Assembly: GCF_002944315.1 (NCBI RefSeq)
Contig: NZ_CP024311.1
Coordinates: forward strand, 3,726,501 to 3,790,500
Length of the DNA stretch: 64,000 bases
Source of the DNA: Rhizobium sp. NXC24
GTDB taxonomy: Bacteria; Pseudomonadota; Alphaproteobacteria; Rhizobiales; Rhizobiaceae
Reading direction: 5' to 3'
Shown piece by piece: positions 19,650 through 27,130 of the stretch. Under the pieces are notes generated by a model, which was not told the DNA's origin, searched no databases, and saw nothing but the letters and a program-made list of their open reading frames with translations. Each line of letters opens with the position of its first letter. Position 1 is the first letter of the stretch. The translations under genes and the position numbers were made by a program.

Positions 19650-20738
19650 ATGTCTGCTCTCGGAATCAAGACAGCGCGGCTGACAGCGTCGAGATTCGGT
19701 GACATTCTCCTCTGGCTGGCGACGGCCTTTCCCTGGATGCTGATGACGGCATTGATCGTGGCTCTGTTGTCGCTGGCGCCTGCGCATGCCGAAGAGGCCG
19801 CGTCCGATAGCTGCGGCGGCAAAGATCTGATGGCTGAACTGCAAAAGAGCGACCCCGCCAAATATGCCTCGATCCTCGCCGAGGGTGACAAGGTGGCGAA
19901 TGGCAAGGGCATCTTCTGGAAGATCGAAAAGTCCGGCCTAAAACCCTCCTGGCTGCTCGGCACCATGCATGTCAGCGACGCGCGCGTGGTGACCATGCCG
20001 AAGGGCGCAGCCGAAGCAAGTGCCGGGGCGGATACGATCGTCGTCGAATCCGATGAAATCCTCGACGACAAGAAGGCGATGGCAGCTCTCTTCGGCAATC
20101 CGTCTTTGATGATGCTGACCGACGGCTCGACCATTAGCCAGCATCTGTCGCCGGAAGAGAATGCCAAGCTGGAAGCGGGCCTGAAACAGCGCGGCGTGTC
20201 GCTCGCCACCGTCGCCCACATGCAACCTTGGTTGATTTCGAGCTCTTTCGAAATGACCGGCTGTGAAGTCCGCCGCAAGACGGCCGGCATGAAATTCCTC
20301 GATCAGAAGCTTGCGAGCGACGCGATCGCTAGCGGCAAACAGGTGAAGGGGCTGGAAACACTGGCCGAACAGGCCAAGGCCATGAGCGATCTGCCGATCG
20401 AACTTCACGTGAAATCGCTGATCCAGACGCTGGAACTCGGCGACAAGATCAACGACGTCAACGAAACCATGACCGATCTCTATCTCGCCGGCAATATCGG
20501 CGCGATCGTCCCGATGCTGAAGAACATCGTGCCGGATCAGAACCTGTCCGACGATGATACCGCCGCCTTCGAACAGCGCATCATTTTGGACCGCAACAAG
20601 GTAATGGCCGAACGCGCCGCGCCGATCCTCGCCAAGGGCAACGCCTTCATCGCCGTCGGCGCACTGCATCTGGTCGGCGATCAGGGTCTGGTGGAACTGC
20701 TGCGCAAGCAGGGTTTTACGGTGACGGCGGCGAACTGA
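19650..20738 (+). CDS. TraB/GumN family secreted protein
   Basis: This 362-residue protein has an N-terminal hydrophobic segment ending in PAHA-EEA (about residues 25-48), consistent with export and cleavage. The family pattern begins with PSWLLGTMHVSD and ends with GNAFIAVGALHLVGDQGLVE and a final LLRKQGFTV. Members of this family (PF01963) resemble metal-dependent proteases of the Tiki type; bacterial members are mostly uncharacterised. The start is ATG 19650, because the longer frame would put residues ahead of the signal. Its last 23 bases overlap the end of the convergent DUF2867 gene. Confidence 0.85.
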   Translation: MSALGIKTARLTASRFGDILLWLATAFPWMLMTALIVALLSLAPAHAEEAASDSCGGKDLMAELQKSDPAKYASILAEGDKVANGKGIFWKIEKSGLKPSWLLGTMHVSDARVVTMPKGAAEASAGADTIVVESDEILDDKKAMAALFGNPSLMMLTDGSTISQHLSPEENAKLEAGLKQRGVSLATVAHMQPWLISSSFEMTGCEVRRKTAGMKFLDQKLASDAIASGKQVKGLETLAEQAKAMSDLPIELHVKSLIQTLELGDKINDVNETMTDLYLAGNIGAIVPMLKNIVPDQNLSDDDTAAFEQRIILDRNKVMAERAAPILAKGNAFIAVGALHLVGDQGLVELLRKQGFTVTAAN

Positions 20739-21228
20739 GCGCGCCCATTCGTTTGCCGAAGTCAGTCAGCACTGTCTCGACAATCAACCGATGGAACGGC
20801 GTGATCACAGCGATATAGATCTGGCCGAGCAAGATTTTCCGTTTCACGAGCGTCGTTATATCGATGAGTCGACGCCCCCGACCATCATCCCGCACATCGA
20901 TTACGACACGGAAATCAAGGTGCTTGTCGTCGAAGCCGAGAACAACTTGGTTCTCTGATTTGCTGACGATCGGAAAGAAGCCGATTGTTTCCGACGTATT
21001 TAGGGAGTGATGTCCCGTAGATTTCAGGCCGAAGACGCTGACGACCGTATCGCGCAGCTTTAGCAGTGACCGCACCCAAAAAGGAAATTTGCCGAACATT
21101 GTGCGCGCGGCAGCGACTGCCGTAAAATCCGATTCCTGTACCTGTAGCTCGTAACAATCAGCCCAGTCCGCGCCCGGCAATGCGGGATGCGGCATATTTG
21201 GTTTAACCATTACGGGCTTTGCCGGCAT
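20716..21228 (-). CDS. DUF2867 domain protein
   Basis: This protein of about 170 residues matches the general DUF2867 pattern: an N-terminal ADCYELQV, then FPFWVRSLLKLRDTVVSVFGLK, GFFPIVSKSENQVVLGFDDKHLDFRV (partial), and a C-terminal segment with VITPFHRLIVETVL. Related proteins are predicted to share a START/polyketide-cyclase-like fold that binds small hydrophobic ligands; no function is established. Start ATG 21228 is provisional (ATG 21210 also possible). It is convergent with the TraB/GumN gene, with 23 bp of coding overlap. Confidence 0.75.
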   Translation of the reverse strand: MPAKPVMVKPNMPHPALPGADWADCYELQVQESDFTAVAAARTMFGKFPFWVRSLLKLRDTVVSVFGLKSTGHHSLNTSETIGFFPIVSKSENQVVLGFDDKHLDFRVVIDVRDDGRGRRLIDITTLVKRKILLGQIYIAVITPFHRLIVETVLTDFGKRMGALSSPPSP

Positions 21229-21325
21229 TTTGGCGTCTGCTGTTTCACTCTCTGCAAAGTAGCACAGCCAACGTATAGCCAGACATACAAACGACGGCTG
21301 CGGCAATTCGCTCACGACAACCCGC

Positions 21326-21358
21326 AAAAGGAAACGGCGGCCGTCATCACCGCCGCCG
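21326..21358 (-). terminator. Probable terminator of the suc-lpd operon
   Basis: CGGCGGC (21335-21341) and GCCGCCG (21352-21358) form a 7-bp G+C stem with a 10-nt loop. On the minus strand it is followed by GTTTCCTTTTGC. The T-run is interrupted, so confidence is moderate. It lies about 28 bp beyond the lpd stop. Confidence 0.55.
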
Positions 21359-21386
21359 CTCACATCAAAGGATACGTCTCTATAAT

Positions 21387-22793
21387 TTACATATGGATCG
21401 GCTTGAAGAAGGTCGCGAGCGCGGCTTCCTTTACGGCTTCCGACATGGTCGGATGCGCATGGCAGGTGCGGCCGAGATCTTCCGACGAGCCGCCGAATTC
21501 CATCAGCACGGCAATCTCGTGGATCATCTCGCCAGCGCCGAAGCCGACGATGTGGCCGCCGAGAACGCGGTCAGTCTCTTTGTCCGCCAGGATCTTGACG
21601 AAACCGTCCGTCGCCAGCATGGCGCGGGCGCGGCCATTGGCGGTGAAGGGGAATTTGCCGACCTTGTAGGCGATGCCCGCGGCCTTCAGCTCTTCCTCGG
21701 TCTTGCCGACGGAGGCGACTTCGGGCTGCGTGTAGACCACGCTCGGAATGACATCGTAATTCACATGGCCAGCCTGACCGGCGAGGATTTCGGCAAGCGC
21801 CACGCCCTCGTCTTCCGCCTTGTGCGCCAGCATCGGGCCCTTCACCACGTCGCCGATGGCATAGATGCCAGGAACATTGGTCTTGAAATGGCCATCGATT
21901 TCGACGCGGCCCCTGACATCGAGGGCAACGCCTGCCTCTTCCAGGCCGAGACCGGCCGTGTAGGGCTTGCGGCCGGTCGACACCAGCACGACATCGGCAT
22001 CGAGCACCACCTTGTCGCCGCCCTTGACCGGCTCAAAGGTGACCTTGGCGCCGTCGCCGACCTTTTCGACGCCGGTGACCTTGGCGCTGAGATGGAAGTC
22101 GATGCCCTGTTTGGCCAGCATGCGCTGGAACTGCTTGGAGACTTCGCCGTCCATGCCGCCGAGAATGGTGTCGAGATATTCGACGACCGTGACCTTGGCG
22201 CCGAGGCGCGACCAGACCGAGCCGAGCTCGAGGCCGATGACACCGCCGCCGACGACGATCATGTTGGCCGGCACCTTGTCGAGCGCGATGCCGCCGGTGG
22301 ACGAAATGATCACCTTCTCATCGATTTCGAGCGACACGCCCGGAATGCCGGCAACGTCGGAGCCGGTGGCGATAACGATGTTCTTGCCCTCGATCTCGGT
22401 CACCTTGCCATCCTCGGCCGTGACGGAAACCTTGCCGGTAGCGACGATCTTGCCGGTGCCCTGGAAGGTATCGATCTTGTTCTTCTTGAAGAGGAAAGCG
22501 ACGCCGTCGGTGTTCGCCTTCACCGTCGCATCCTTGTGCGCCATCATCTTCGAAAGATTGAGCGTCGGTGCTGCGACTTCGACGCCGAGCGCGTCCATGC
22601 CATGGCCGGCATGATGGAACATTTCGGAGGCATGCAGCAGCGCCTTGGACGGGATGCAGCCGATGTTGAGGCAGGTGCCGCCGAACGTGGCGCGCTTTTC
22701 GATGACTGCCACCTTGAGGCCGAGCTGCGCCGCCTTGATAGCGCAGACATAGCCGCCGGGGCCGGTTCCGATAATGATCACATCGTAGGACAT
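21387..22793 (-). CDS. lpd: Dihydrolipoyl dehydrogenase (E3)
   Basis: This 468-residue flavoprotein reoxidises dihydrolipoamide on the 2-oxoacid dehydrogenase complexes, reducing NAD. FAD motif IIIGTGPGGYVCA is at 6-18; the redox disulfide GGTCLNIGCIPSK gives Cys41 and Cys46. The NAD domain has VVGGGVIGLELG, and the C-terminal His-Glu dyad is in HAHPTMSEAVKEA. It is the last gene of the mdh-suc operon, so its dedicated partner is probably SucAB. ATG 22793 gives the normal start MSYDVIIIGTG. Confidence 0.97.
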   Translation of the reverse strand: MSYDVIIIGTGPGGYVCAIKAAQLGLKVAVIEKRATFGGTCLNIGCIPSKALLHASEMFHHAGHGMDALGVEVAAPTLNLSKMMAHKDATVKANTDGVAFLFKKNKIDTFQGTGKIVATGKVSVTAEDGKVTEIEGKNIVIATGSDVAGIPGVSLEIDEKVIISSTGGIALDKVPANMIVVGGGVIGLELGSVWSRLGAKVTVVEYLDTILGGMDGEVSKQFQRMLAKQGIDFHLSAKVTGVEKVGDGAKVTFEPVKGGDKVVLDADVVLVSTGRKPYTAGLGLEEAGVALDVRGRVEIDGHFKTNVPGIYAIGDVVKGPMLAHKAEDEGVALAEILAGQAGHVNYDVIPSVVYTQPEVASVGKTEEELKAAGIAYKVGKFPFTANGRARAMLATDGFVKILADKETDRVLGGHIVGFGAGEMIHEIAVLMEFGGSSEDLGRTCHAHPTMSEAVKEAALATFFKPIHM

Positions 22794-22822
22794 GGTTTTA
22801 ATTTCCTTGTTTTGTATCTCTG

Positions 22823-23461
22823 TTAGTCGGTCGCCCGCGCCAATGCGAGGCGGATACCGAAGCCGACAAGTGCCGCTCCAGTGATGCGGTTGAACCATTT
22901 GCCGCCGGCGATGAAGCGATCGCGGACCGGCTTGACGGTGAAGAAGACGGAGACGCCGGCAAACCAGGCGACAAGCGCCGTCGCCATGCCTATGCCATAG
23001 GAAAACTGAATGAGCGCCGGCGTGTCGTGATGCACGAGCGTCGAAAACAGCGACAGGAAAAACAGCACCGGCTTCGGATTGAGCGCATTGGTGATGAAAC
23101 CCGTTGCCAGGCAGCGCCAGATGGAAACCGGCTTGCGATCCTCCTCGCCGATCTCGATCTCCTTCACCTTGAAGCCGGGCTCCCGGAAAGACTTGATGCC
23201 GAGATAGACGAGATAAAGGACGCCGGCCCATTTGATCAGGCTGAAGAGCATCAGCGATTGCGAGACGATGAGACCGAGGCCGAGAATGGTATAGCTGACG
23301 TGGAAAAGCAGAGAGAAGCCCATGCCGAGGCCGGTCATGACGGCCGCGCGGCGGCCATGCACGATGCTCTGGCGCAGGATGACGGCGAAGTCAGCGCCCG
23401 GTGCGACGATGAAAATCGAAAACACCGCCATCAGGCCGAGGAATTCCAAGACATATTGCAT
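22823..23461 (-). CDS. LysE/RhtB-family amino-acid exporter
   Basis: This 212-residue membrane protein has about six hydrophobic segments. The N-terminal VAPGADFAVILRQSIVHGRRA resembles the RhtB signature, with G-x-G following in VMTGLGMG, and LYLVYLGIKSFRE is also family-like. Such proteins export amino acids such as homoserine or threonine. Its place between an SDR gene and lpd within the suc operon suggests it is carried on the same mRNA, but a link with the TCA cycle is not evident. Spacing is 29 bp to lpd and 18 bp from the SDR gene. Confidence 0.85.
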   Translation of the reverse strand: MQYVLEFLGLMAVFSIFIVAPGADFAVILRQSIVHGRRAAVMTGLGMGFSLLFHVSYTILGLGLIVSQSLMLFSLIKWAGVLYLVYLGIKSFREPGFKVKEIEIGEEDRKPVSIWRCLATGFITNALNPKPVLFFLSLFSTLVHHDTPALIQFSYGIGMATALVAWFAGVSVFFTVKPVRDRFIAGGKWFNRITGAALVGFGIRLALARATD

Positions 23462-23479
23462 GATTTCTGCCCTTTCCGA

Positions 23480-24235
23480 TCAGCGGCCGCCGCTCACATC
23501 GAGGACGGCGCCCGTTATATAGGATGCCTGGGCTCCCAACAGGTAGAGGATGGCGTCCGCCACCTCTTCCGCGGTCCCCGCCCTCTTCATCGGCAGTTGC
23601 GGAGCGATCTCGCGCGCACGGTCTGGCAGGCCTGCCGCCGCGTGGATTTCCGTATCGATAATGCCCGGCCGCACCGCATTGACCCTTATGCCCTCGGCCG
23701 CCACCTCGCGCGCCAGGCCGAGCGTGAACGTATCGATCGCGCCCTTGGAAGCCGCATAATCGACATATTGCCCACCGCCACCAAGGGTGGCTGCCACGGA
23801 GGAGAGGTTGACGATCGCGCCGCCCTTGCCGCCATGGCGAGTGGACATGCGGCGAACGGCTTCCGCGGCGGCCAGCATCGAGCCGGTGATGTTGATGCGA
23901 AACATCCGGTCGAGGCGCTCCGGCGTCATCTCGTCCAGACGCTGCACGCGATCGACGATGCCGGCATTGTTGACGAGACCGTCCAACCGACCGAAATGCT
24001 GGTCGACGGTGGAGAAAATGGACCTGATATCCTCGGGCGAGCCGACATCGCCGGCGACCGCAATCGCCTCGCCGCCGGCATCCCTAATCGCGGTGACGAC
24101 CGCCTCAGCAGCCGCCTTGTTCGAAGCGTAATTGACGGCCACGGCCCAGCCTTGCCGGGCAGCCGCAATCGACACTGCCGCCCCGATGCCGCGGCTGCCG
24201 CCGGTGACGAGAAGAACAGGGGATTTGCCAGTCAT
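23480..24235 (-). CDS. Short-chain dehydrogenase/reductase (SDR) family protein
   Basis: This 251-residue Rossmann-fold oxidoreductase has the cofactor loop TGGSRGIG, LVNNAGIV, the catalytic Ser in VNLSSVAA, and YVDYAASKGAIDTFT with Tyr and Lys of the classical YxxxK. RPGIIDTEIH follows. It resembles glucose 1-dehydrogenase or 3-oxoacyl-ACP reductase-like SDRs, without a recognisable substrate. ATG 24235 overlaps the upstream stop as ATGA, arguing for translational coupling to the secreted-protein gene. Confidence 0.88.
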   Translation of the reverse strand: MTGKSPVLLVTGGSRGIGAAVSIAAARQGWAVAVNYASNKAAAEAVVTAIRDAGGEAIAVAGDVGSPEDIRSIFSTVDQHFGRLDGLVNNAGIVDRVQRLDEMTPERLDRMFRINITGSMLAAAEAVRRMSTRHGGKGGAIVNLSSVAATLGGGGQYVDYAASKGAIDTFTLGLAREVAAEGIRVNAVRPGIIDTEIHAAAGLPDRAREIAPQLPMKRAGTAEEVADAILYLLGAQASYITGAVLDVSGGR

Positions 24236-24756
24236 TCGCCGCATCCTTTCAAGGTCAGGACATCCCAGGGGGCGACGGTCGCTTTGCCTTTGCCCCAGAT
24301 GGAGGATTCACGGATCGAAGGTCCGAGCGCCGGCAGGAACAGCCGCGCCGCGGCGCCTGCGCCCTCCGCCGGCAAGACACCGATATTGCCCTTCAGGTCA
24401 GAGGCGTAGATCATGCCCTGCCAAACAGTGCAGGCGCGGAGATCGGCGCCGGTCACATCGCCTTCCGGGCAGTTGAACATGATCAGGCCGTTGGCGCGCA
24501 GTTGATCATCCGAGCGCATCACCACGCCATCCGCCACGATCGGCGTGTTCCGCACAGAGAATTTGAATTTGTTGCTGGTGGCTGCCGCGTCGGAATCGAC
24601 CGGTTCGAAACGCAGCTCGTAGGCATCGTCCATGTCGCCATAAACAGCCTTTTCCTGTACGCATTCATCCGCAAGCGCCGGCACCGGAATGGCCGCAAAC
24701 GCCATCATTGCCCAGTGCACGGGGCCTAGTCGTGCCATCCCTCGGTTCGCCAGCAT
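24232..24756 (-). CDS. Hypothetical secreted protein
   Basis: This 174-residue protein of unknown function has a signal peptide: a basic start (MLANRGMARLG), a hydrophobic core and a PALADE cleavage region around residue 28. The mature part has four cysteines (in DECVQ, FNCPE, RACTV and KGCGE), suggesting two disulfides in the periplasm. GGGGGAGG upstream fixes ATG 24756 rather than a longer frame. It lies 2 bp after the DUF4241 gene and overlaps the SDR gene by 4 bp, so it is firmly part of the suc operon. Confidence 0.75.
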   Translation of the reverse strand: MLANRGMARLGPVHWAMMAFAAIPVPALADECVQEKAVYGDMDDAYELRFEPVDSDAAATSNKFKFSVRNTPIVADGVVMRSDDQLRANGLIMFNCPEGDVTGADLRACTVWQGMIYASDLKGNIGVLPAEGAGAAARLFLPALGPSIRESSIWGKGKATVAPWDVLTLKGCGE

Positions 24757-24758
24757 GA

Positions 24759-25508
24759 TCACCCTCCCCCTGGTTCGTGCCGACCGTCTGCATTTTCTGT
24801 CACCCCGAAATCCGTAAAGAGGACAAGCGGGCGATCCTTCGCATCGAGGCCCCAGAACACCGGGTAGAAACCATCGCCCCATCCGCTCCAGAACACCGCG
24901 ACATTGCCGCGCTTGCCGGTCACCGGCCGATGCATGACATATTTGTCGTCATTCGCCTCGATCTCGGGAGCGAGCACATCATCGTAGTAATTGATGTCGG
25001 TGGCGGACTTCTGGGTGCGGACCTGCTGCTCCCGTTCCTGGATCAGGGCGTATGTTTCCGCATCCATATAGCAGCCAAGACCGGCATCGACCGGATAGCC
25101 GAAGAACTCGTCGTTCTTCAGCGACTTGATATCCTGGCCGGGAATGAGCGCCAGCTCCCAGCGCGCCGGCTTGCCATCGGCAAAGCGCAGGCCGGCCGCG
25201 GCAACGCGGCCGAAGGCCTTGTAGATGGACACGGGATAGTTGCCCGGCGCAACGATCCTGACGAAGGCGGGACGATCCGGCCCGACCAGAGGATCGCTGG
25301 CGACGATGCGGCCGGACGTCAATTCGACATCGCCCATGTGAAAGACAGTGATCGACCGGGCGGCGAGATCGGCGTCGCTCAGCGACGCCAGATCGAGATT
25401 GCTGCTGAGCTTGGCAACGTCGAAATCATCCGCGGCGGCGGAAAATGGCATCCACGCGGCGACGGCGCACAAGAGTCCGCGCATCGTCCGCATGGGCCAT
25501 TTCGACAT
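24759..25508 (-). CDS. DUF4241 domain protein, secreted
   Basis: This 249-residue protein has an N-terminal signal (MRTMRGLLCAVAAWMPFSAAADD, partly) with cleavage near residue 27. The following pattern is that of DUF4241: LTSGRIVASDPL, GNYPVSIYKAFGRVAAAGLRF and a closing GWGDGFYPVFWGLDAKDRP. DUF4241 proteins have no established function. It is followed at 2 bp by another exported protein of unknown role, so the pair may act together in the periplasm. It sits 14 bp downstream of sucB. Confidence 0.8.
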   Translation of the reverse strand: MSKWPMRTMRGLLCAVAAWMPFSAAADDFDVAKLSSNLDLASLSDADLAARSITVFHMGDVELTSGRIVASDPLVGPDRPAFVRIVAPGNYPVSIYKAFGRVAAAGLRFADGKPARWELALIPGQDIKSLKNDEFFGYPVDAGLGCYMDAETYALIQEREQQVRTQKSATDINYYDDVLAPEIEANDDKYVMHRPVTGKRGNVAVFWSGWGDGFYPVFWGLDAKDRPLVLFTDFGVTENADGRHEPGGG

Positions 25509-25522
25509 GAGCCAGCGCTCCC

Positions 25523-26752
25523 TTAGAGATCGAGAACCAGACGTTCCGGATCTTCCAGGCTTTCCTTGACGCGCACGAGGAAGGTAACCGCTTCCTTGCC
25601 GTCGACGATGCGGTGATCGTAGGAGAGCGCCAGATACATCATCGGGCGGATGACGACCTGGCCGCCGATGGCGACCGGACGCTCCTGGATCTTGTGCATG
25701 CCGAGAATGCCCGACTGCGGCGCATTCAGGATCGGCGAGGACATCAGCGAGCCGTAGACGCCGCCGTTGGAGATGGTGAAGGTACCGCCCTGCATGTCGG
25801 CCATGGAGAGCTGGCCGTCACGGGCTGCCTTGCCGAGGCGGCCGATTTCCTTCTCGATGCCGGCGATCGACATCTGGTCGGCATCACGCACGATCGGAAC
25901 CACGAGGCCCTTGTCCGTGCCGACGGCAACGCCGATGTGGCAGTAGTTCTTGTAGATGATGTCGGTGCCGTCGATCTCGGCGTTGACGGCCGGGAGTTCC
26001 TTCAGCGCATGCGTGACTGCCTTGGTGAAGAAGCCCATGAAGCCGAGCTTCACGCCATGCTTCTTCTCGAAGATGTCCTTGTACCTGTTGCGCAGGTCCA
26101 TGACGGCCTTCATGTCCACCTCGTTATAGGTGGTGAGCATGGCGGCGGTGTTCTGCGCATCCTTAAGGCGCTTGGCGATCGTCTGGCGCAGGCGCGTCAT
26201 CTTCACGCGCTCTTCGCGGCCGGCATCTTCGACGGTGGTCGGGGCTCGGGCGGCAACCGGAGCAGCCGGTGCGGCGGCAGGCGCCGAGGCAGCCTTGGCG
26301 ACGGCGGCGATGACATCACCCTTCAGGACCTGGCCGCGCTTGCCGCTGCCATCGACCTGATCGGCGGAAAGATTGTTTTCGGCGAGCAGCTTGGCGGCGG
26401 CCGGAGCCGCCGGCATGGCGGAAGCCGGTGCGGCGACTGGAGCAGCGGCGACCGGAGCGGGCGCGGCAGCAGCGGTCGGTGCGGCAGCCTGGGCCGGAGC
26501 AACCGCAGCACCGTTGCCGGCGGAGATCTGGCCGAGCAGCGCGCCGAGGCCTACGGTTTCGCCGGCCTGGGCAACGATTTCGGAAAGCGTGCCGGCCGAA
26601 GGCGCAGGGACTTCGATCGTCACCTTGTCGGTTTCGAGTTCGAGAAGCGGCTCATCAGCCTTGATGGCATCGCCGACCTTCTTGAACCAAGTACCGACGG
26701 TCGCTTCGCTGACGGATTCGCCGAGGGTAGGAACGCGGATTTCAGTGGCCAT
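25523..26752 (-). CDS. sucB: 2-Oxoglutarate dehydrogenase E2 (dihydrolipoyl succinyltransferase)
   Basis: This 409-residue core of the 2-oxoglutarate dehydrogenase complex transfers succinyl groups to CoA. One lipoyl domain carries the modified Lys43 in [11 protein letters not shown]. An Ala/Pro-rich linker (about 75-115) leads to the E3-binding domain ([20 protein letters not shown]), a second linker and the catalytic domain ending in [17 protein letters not shown] with the active-site His and Asp. The linker is the usual flexible arm. It belongs to the mdh-suc-lpd operon, separated from sucA by a YciI gene. Confidence 0.97.
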   Translation of the reverse strand: MATEIRVPTLGESVSEATVGTWFKKVGDAIKADEPLLELETDKVTIEVPAPSAGTLSEIVAQAGETVGLGALLGQISAGNGAAVAPAQAAAPTAAAAPAPVAAAPVAAPASAMPAAPAAAKLLAENNLSADQVDGSGKRGQVLKGDVIAAVAKAASAPAAAPAAPVAARAPTTVEDAGREERVKMTRLRQTIAKRLKDAQNTAAMLTTYNEVDMKAVMDLRNRYKDIFEKKHGVKLGFMGFFTKAVTHALKELPAVNAEIDGTDIIYKNYCHIGVAVGTDKGLVVPIVRDADQMSIAGIEKEIGRLGKAARDGQLSMADMQGGTFTISNGGVYGSLMSSPILNAPQSGILGMHKIQERPVAIGGQVVIRPMMYLALSYDHRIVDGKEAVTFLVRVKESLEDPERLVLDL

Positions 26753-26783
26753 TGTTCAGATCCTGATTTTTCGTCGTTATGAC

Positions 26784-27104
26784 TTAGATAGAATTACCGG
26801 CGACGGACGGCCGGAGAATGATCGAGGGCATCGGCGAGATTTCGATGCGGAAACCGAGCCCGGCGAGAAGGACGGGATCGGCATCGCCAAGCGCCTTGGC
26901 GGCATCGGCGTCTTCCACGTCGAGGACAGCCATGCCGAAAGCACCATCGGCCGCGAAAACCGGACCGACGATAACAGCCGTTCCGGCACTTGCATGATCG
27001 CGCCAATAAGCGGCGTGTTTCTGCATGGCGGCCATCTCCTCCCCTGTGGCGTCATGCGGGAAGCTGGGGCGCGGCGGCACAAGTTTCAGATGAAAATAGG
27101 CCAT
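26784..27104 (-). CDS. YciI-like small protein
   Basis: This 106-residue alpha/beta ferredoxin-like protein fits the YciI family. Conserved features are the N-terminal MAYFHLKLVPPRPSF, the HAAYWRDHASAGTAVIVGPV stretch and ADPVLLAGLGFRIEI near the end; the family is proposed to use a His-Asp pair. Its reaction is unknown. It lies 26 bp after sucA and 31 bp before sucB, so it interrupts the two structural genes of the 2-oxoglutarate dehydrogenase complex. A second, different YciI gene is at 42563-42856. Confidence 0.8.
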   Translation of the reverse strand: MAYFHLKLVPPRPSFPHDATGEEMAAMQKHAAYWRDHASAGTAVIVGPVFAADGAFGMAVLDVEDADAAKALGDADPVLLAGLGFRIEISPMPSIILRPSVAGNSI

Positions 27105-27130
27105 CGCGCACCCCCTTTCCGGCTCATGCC

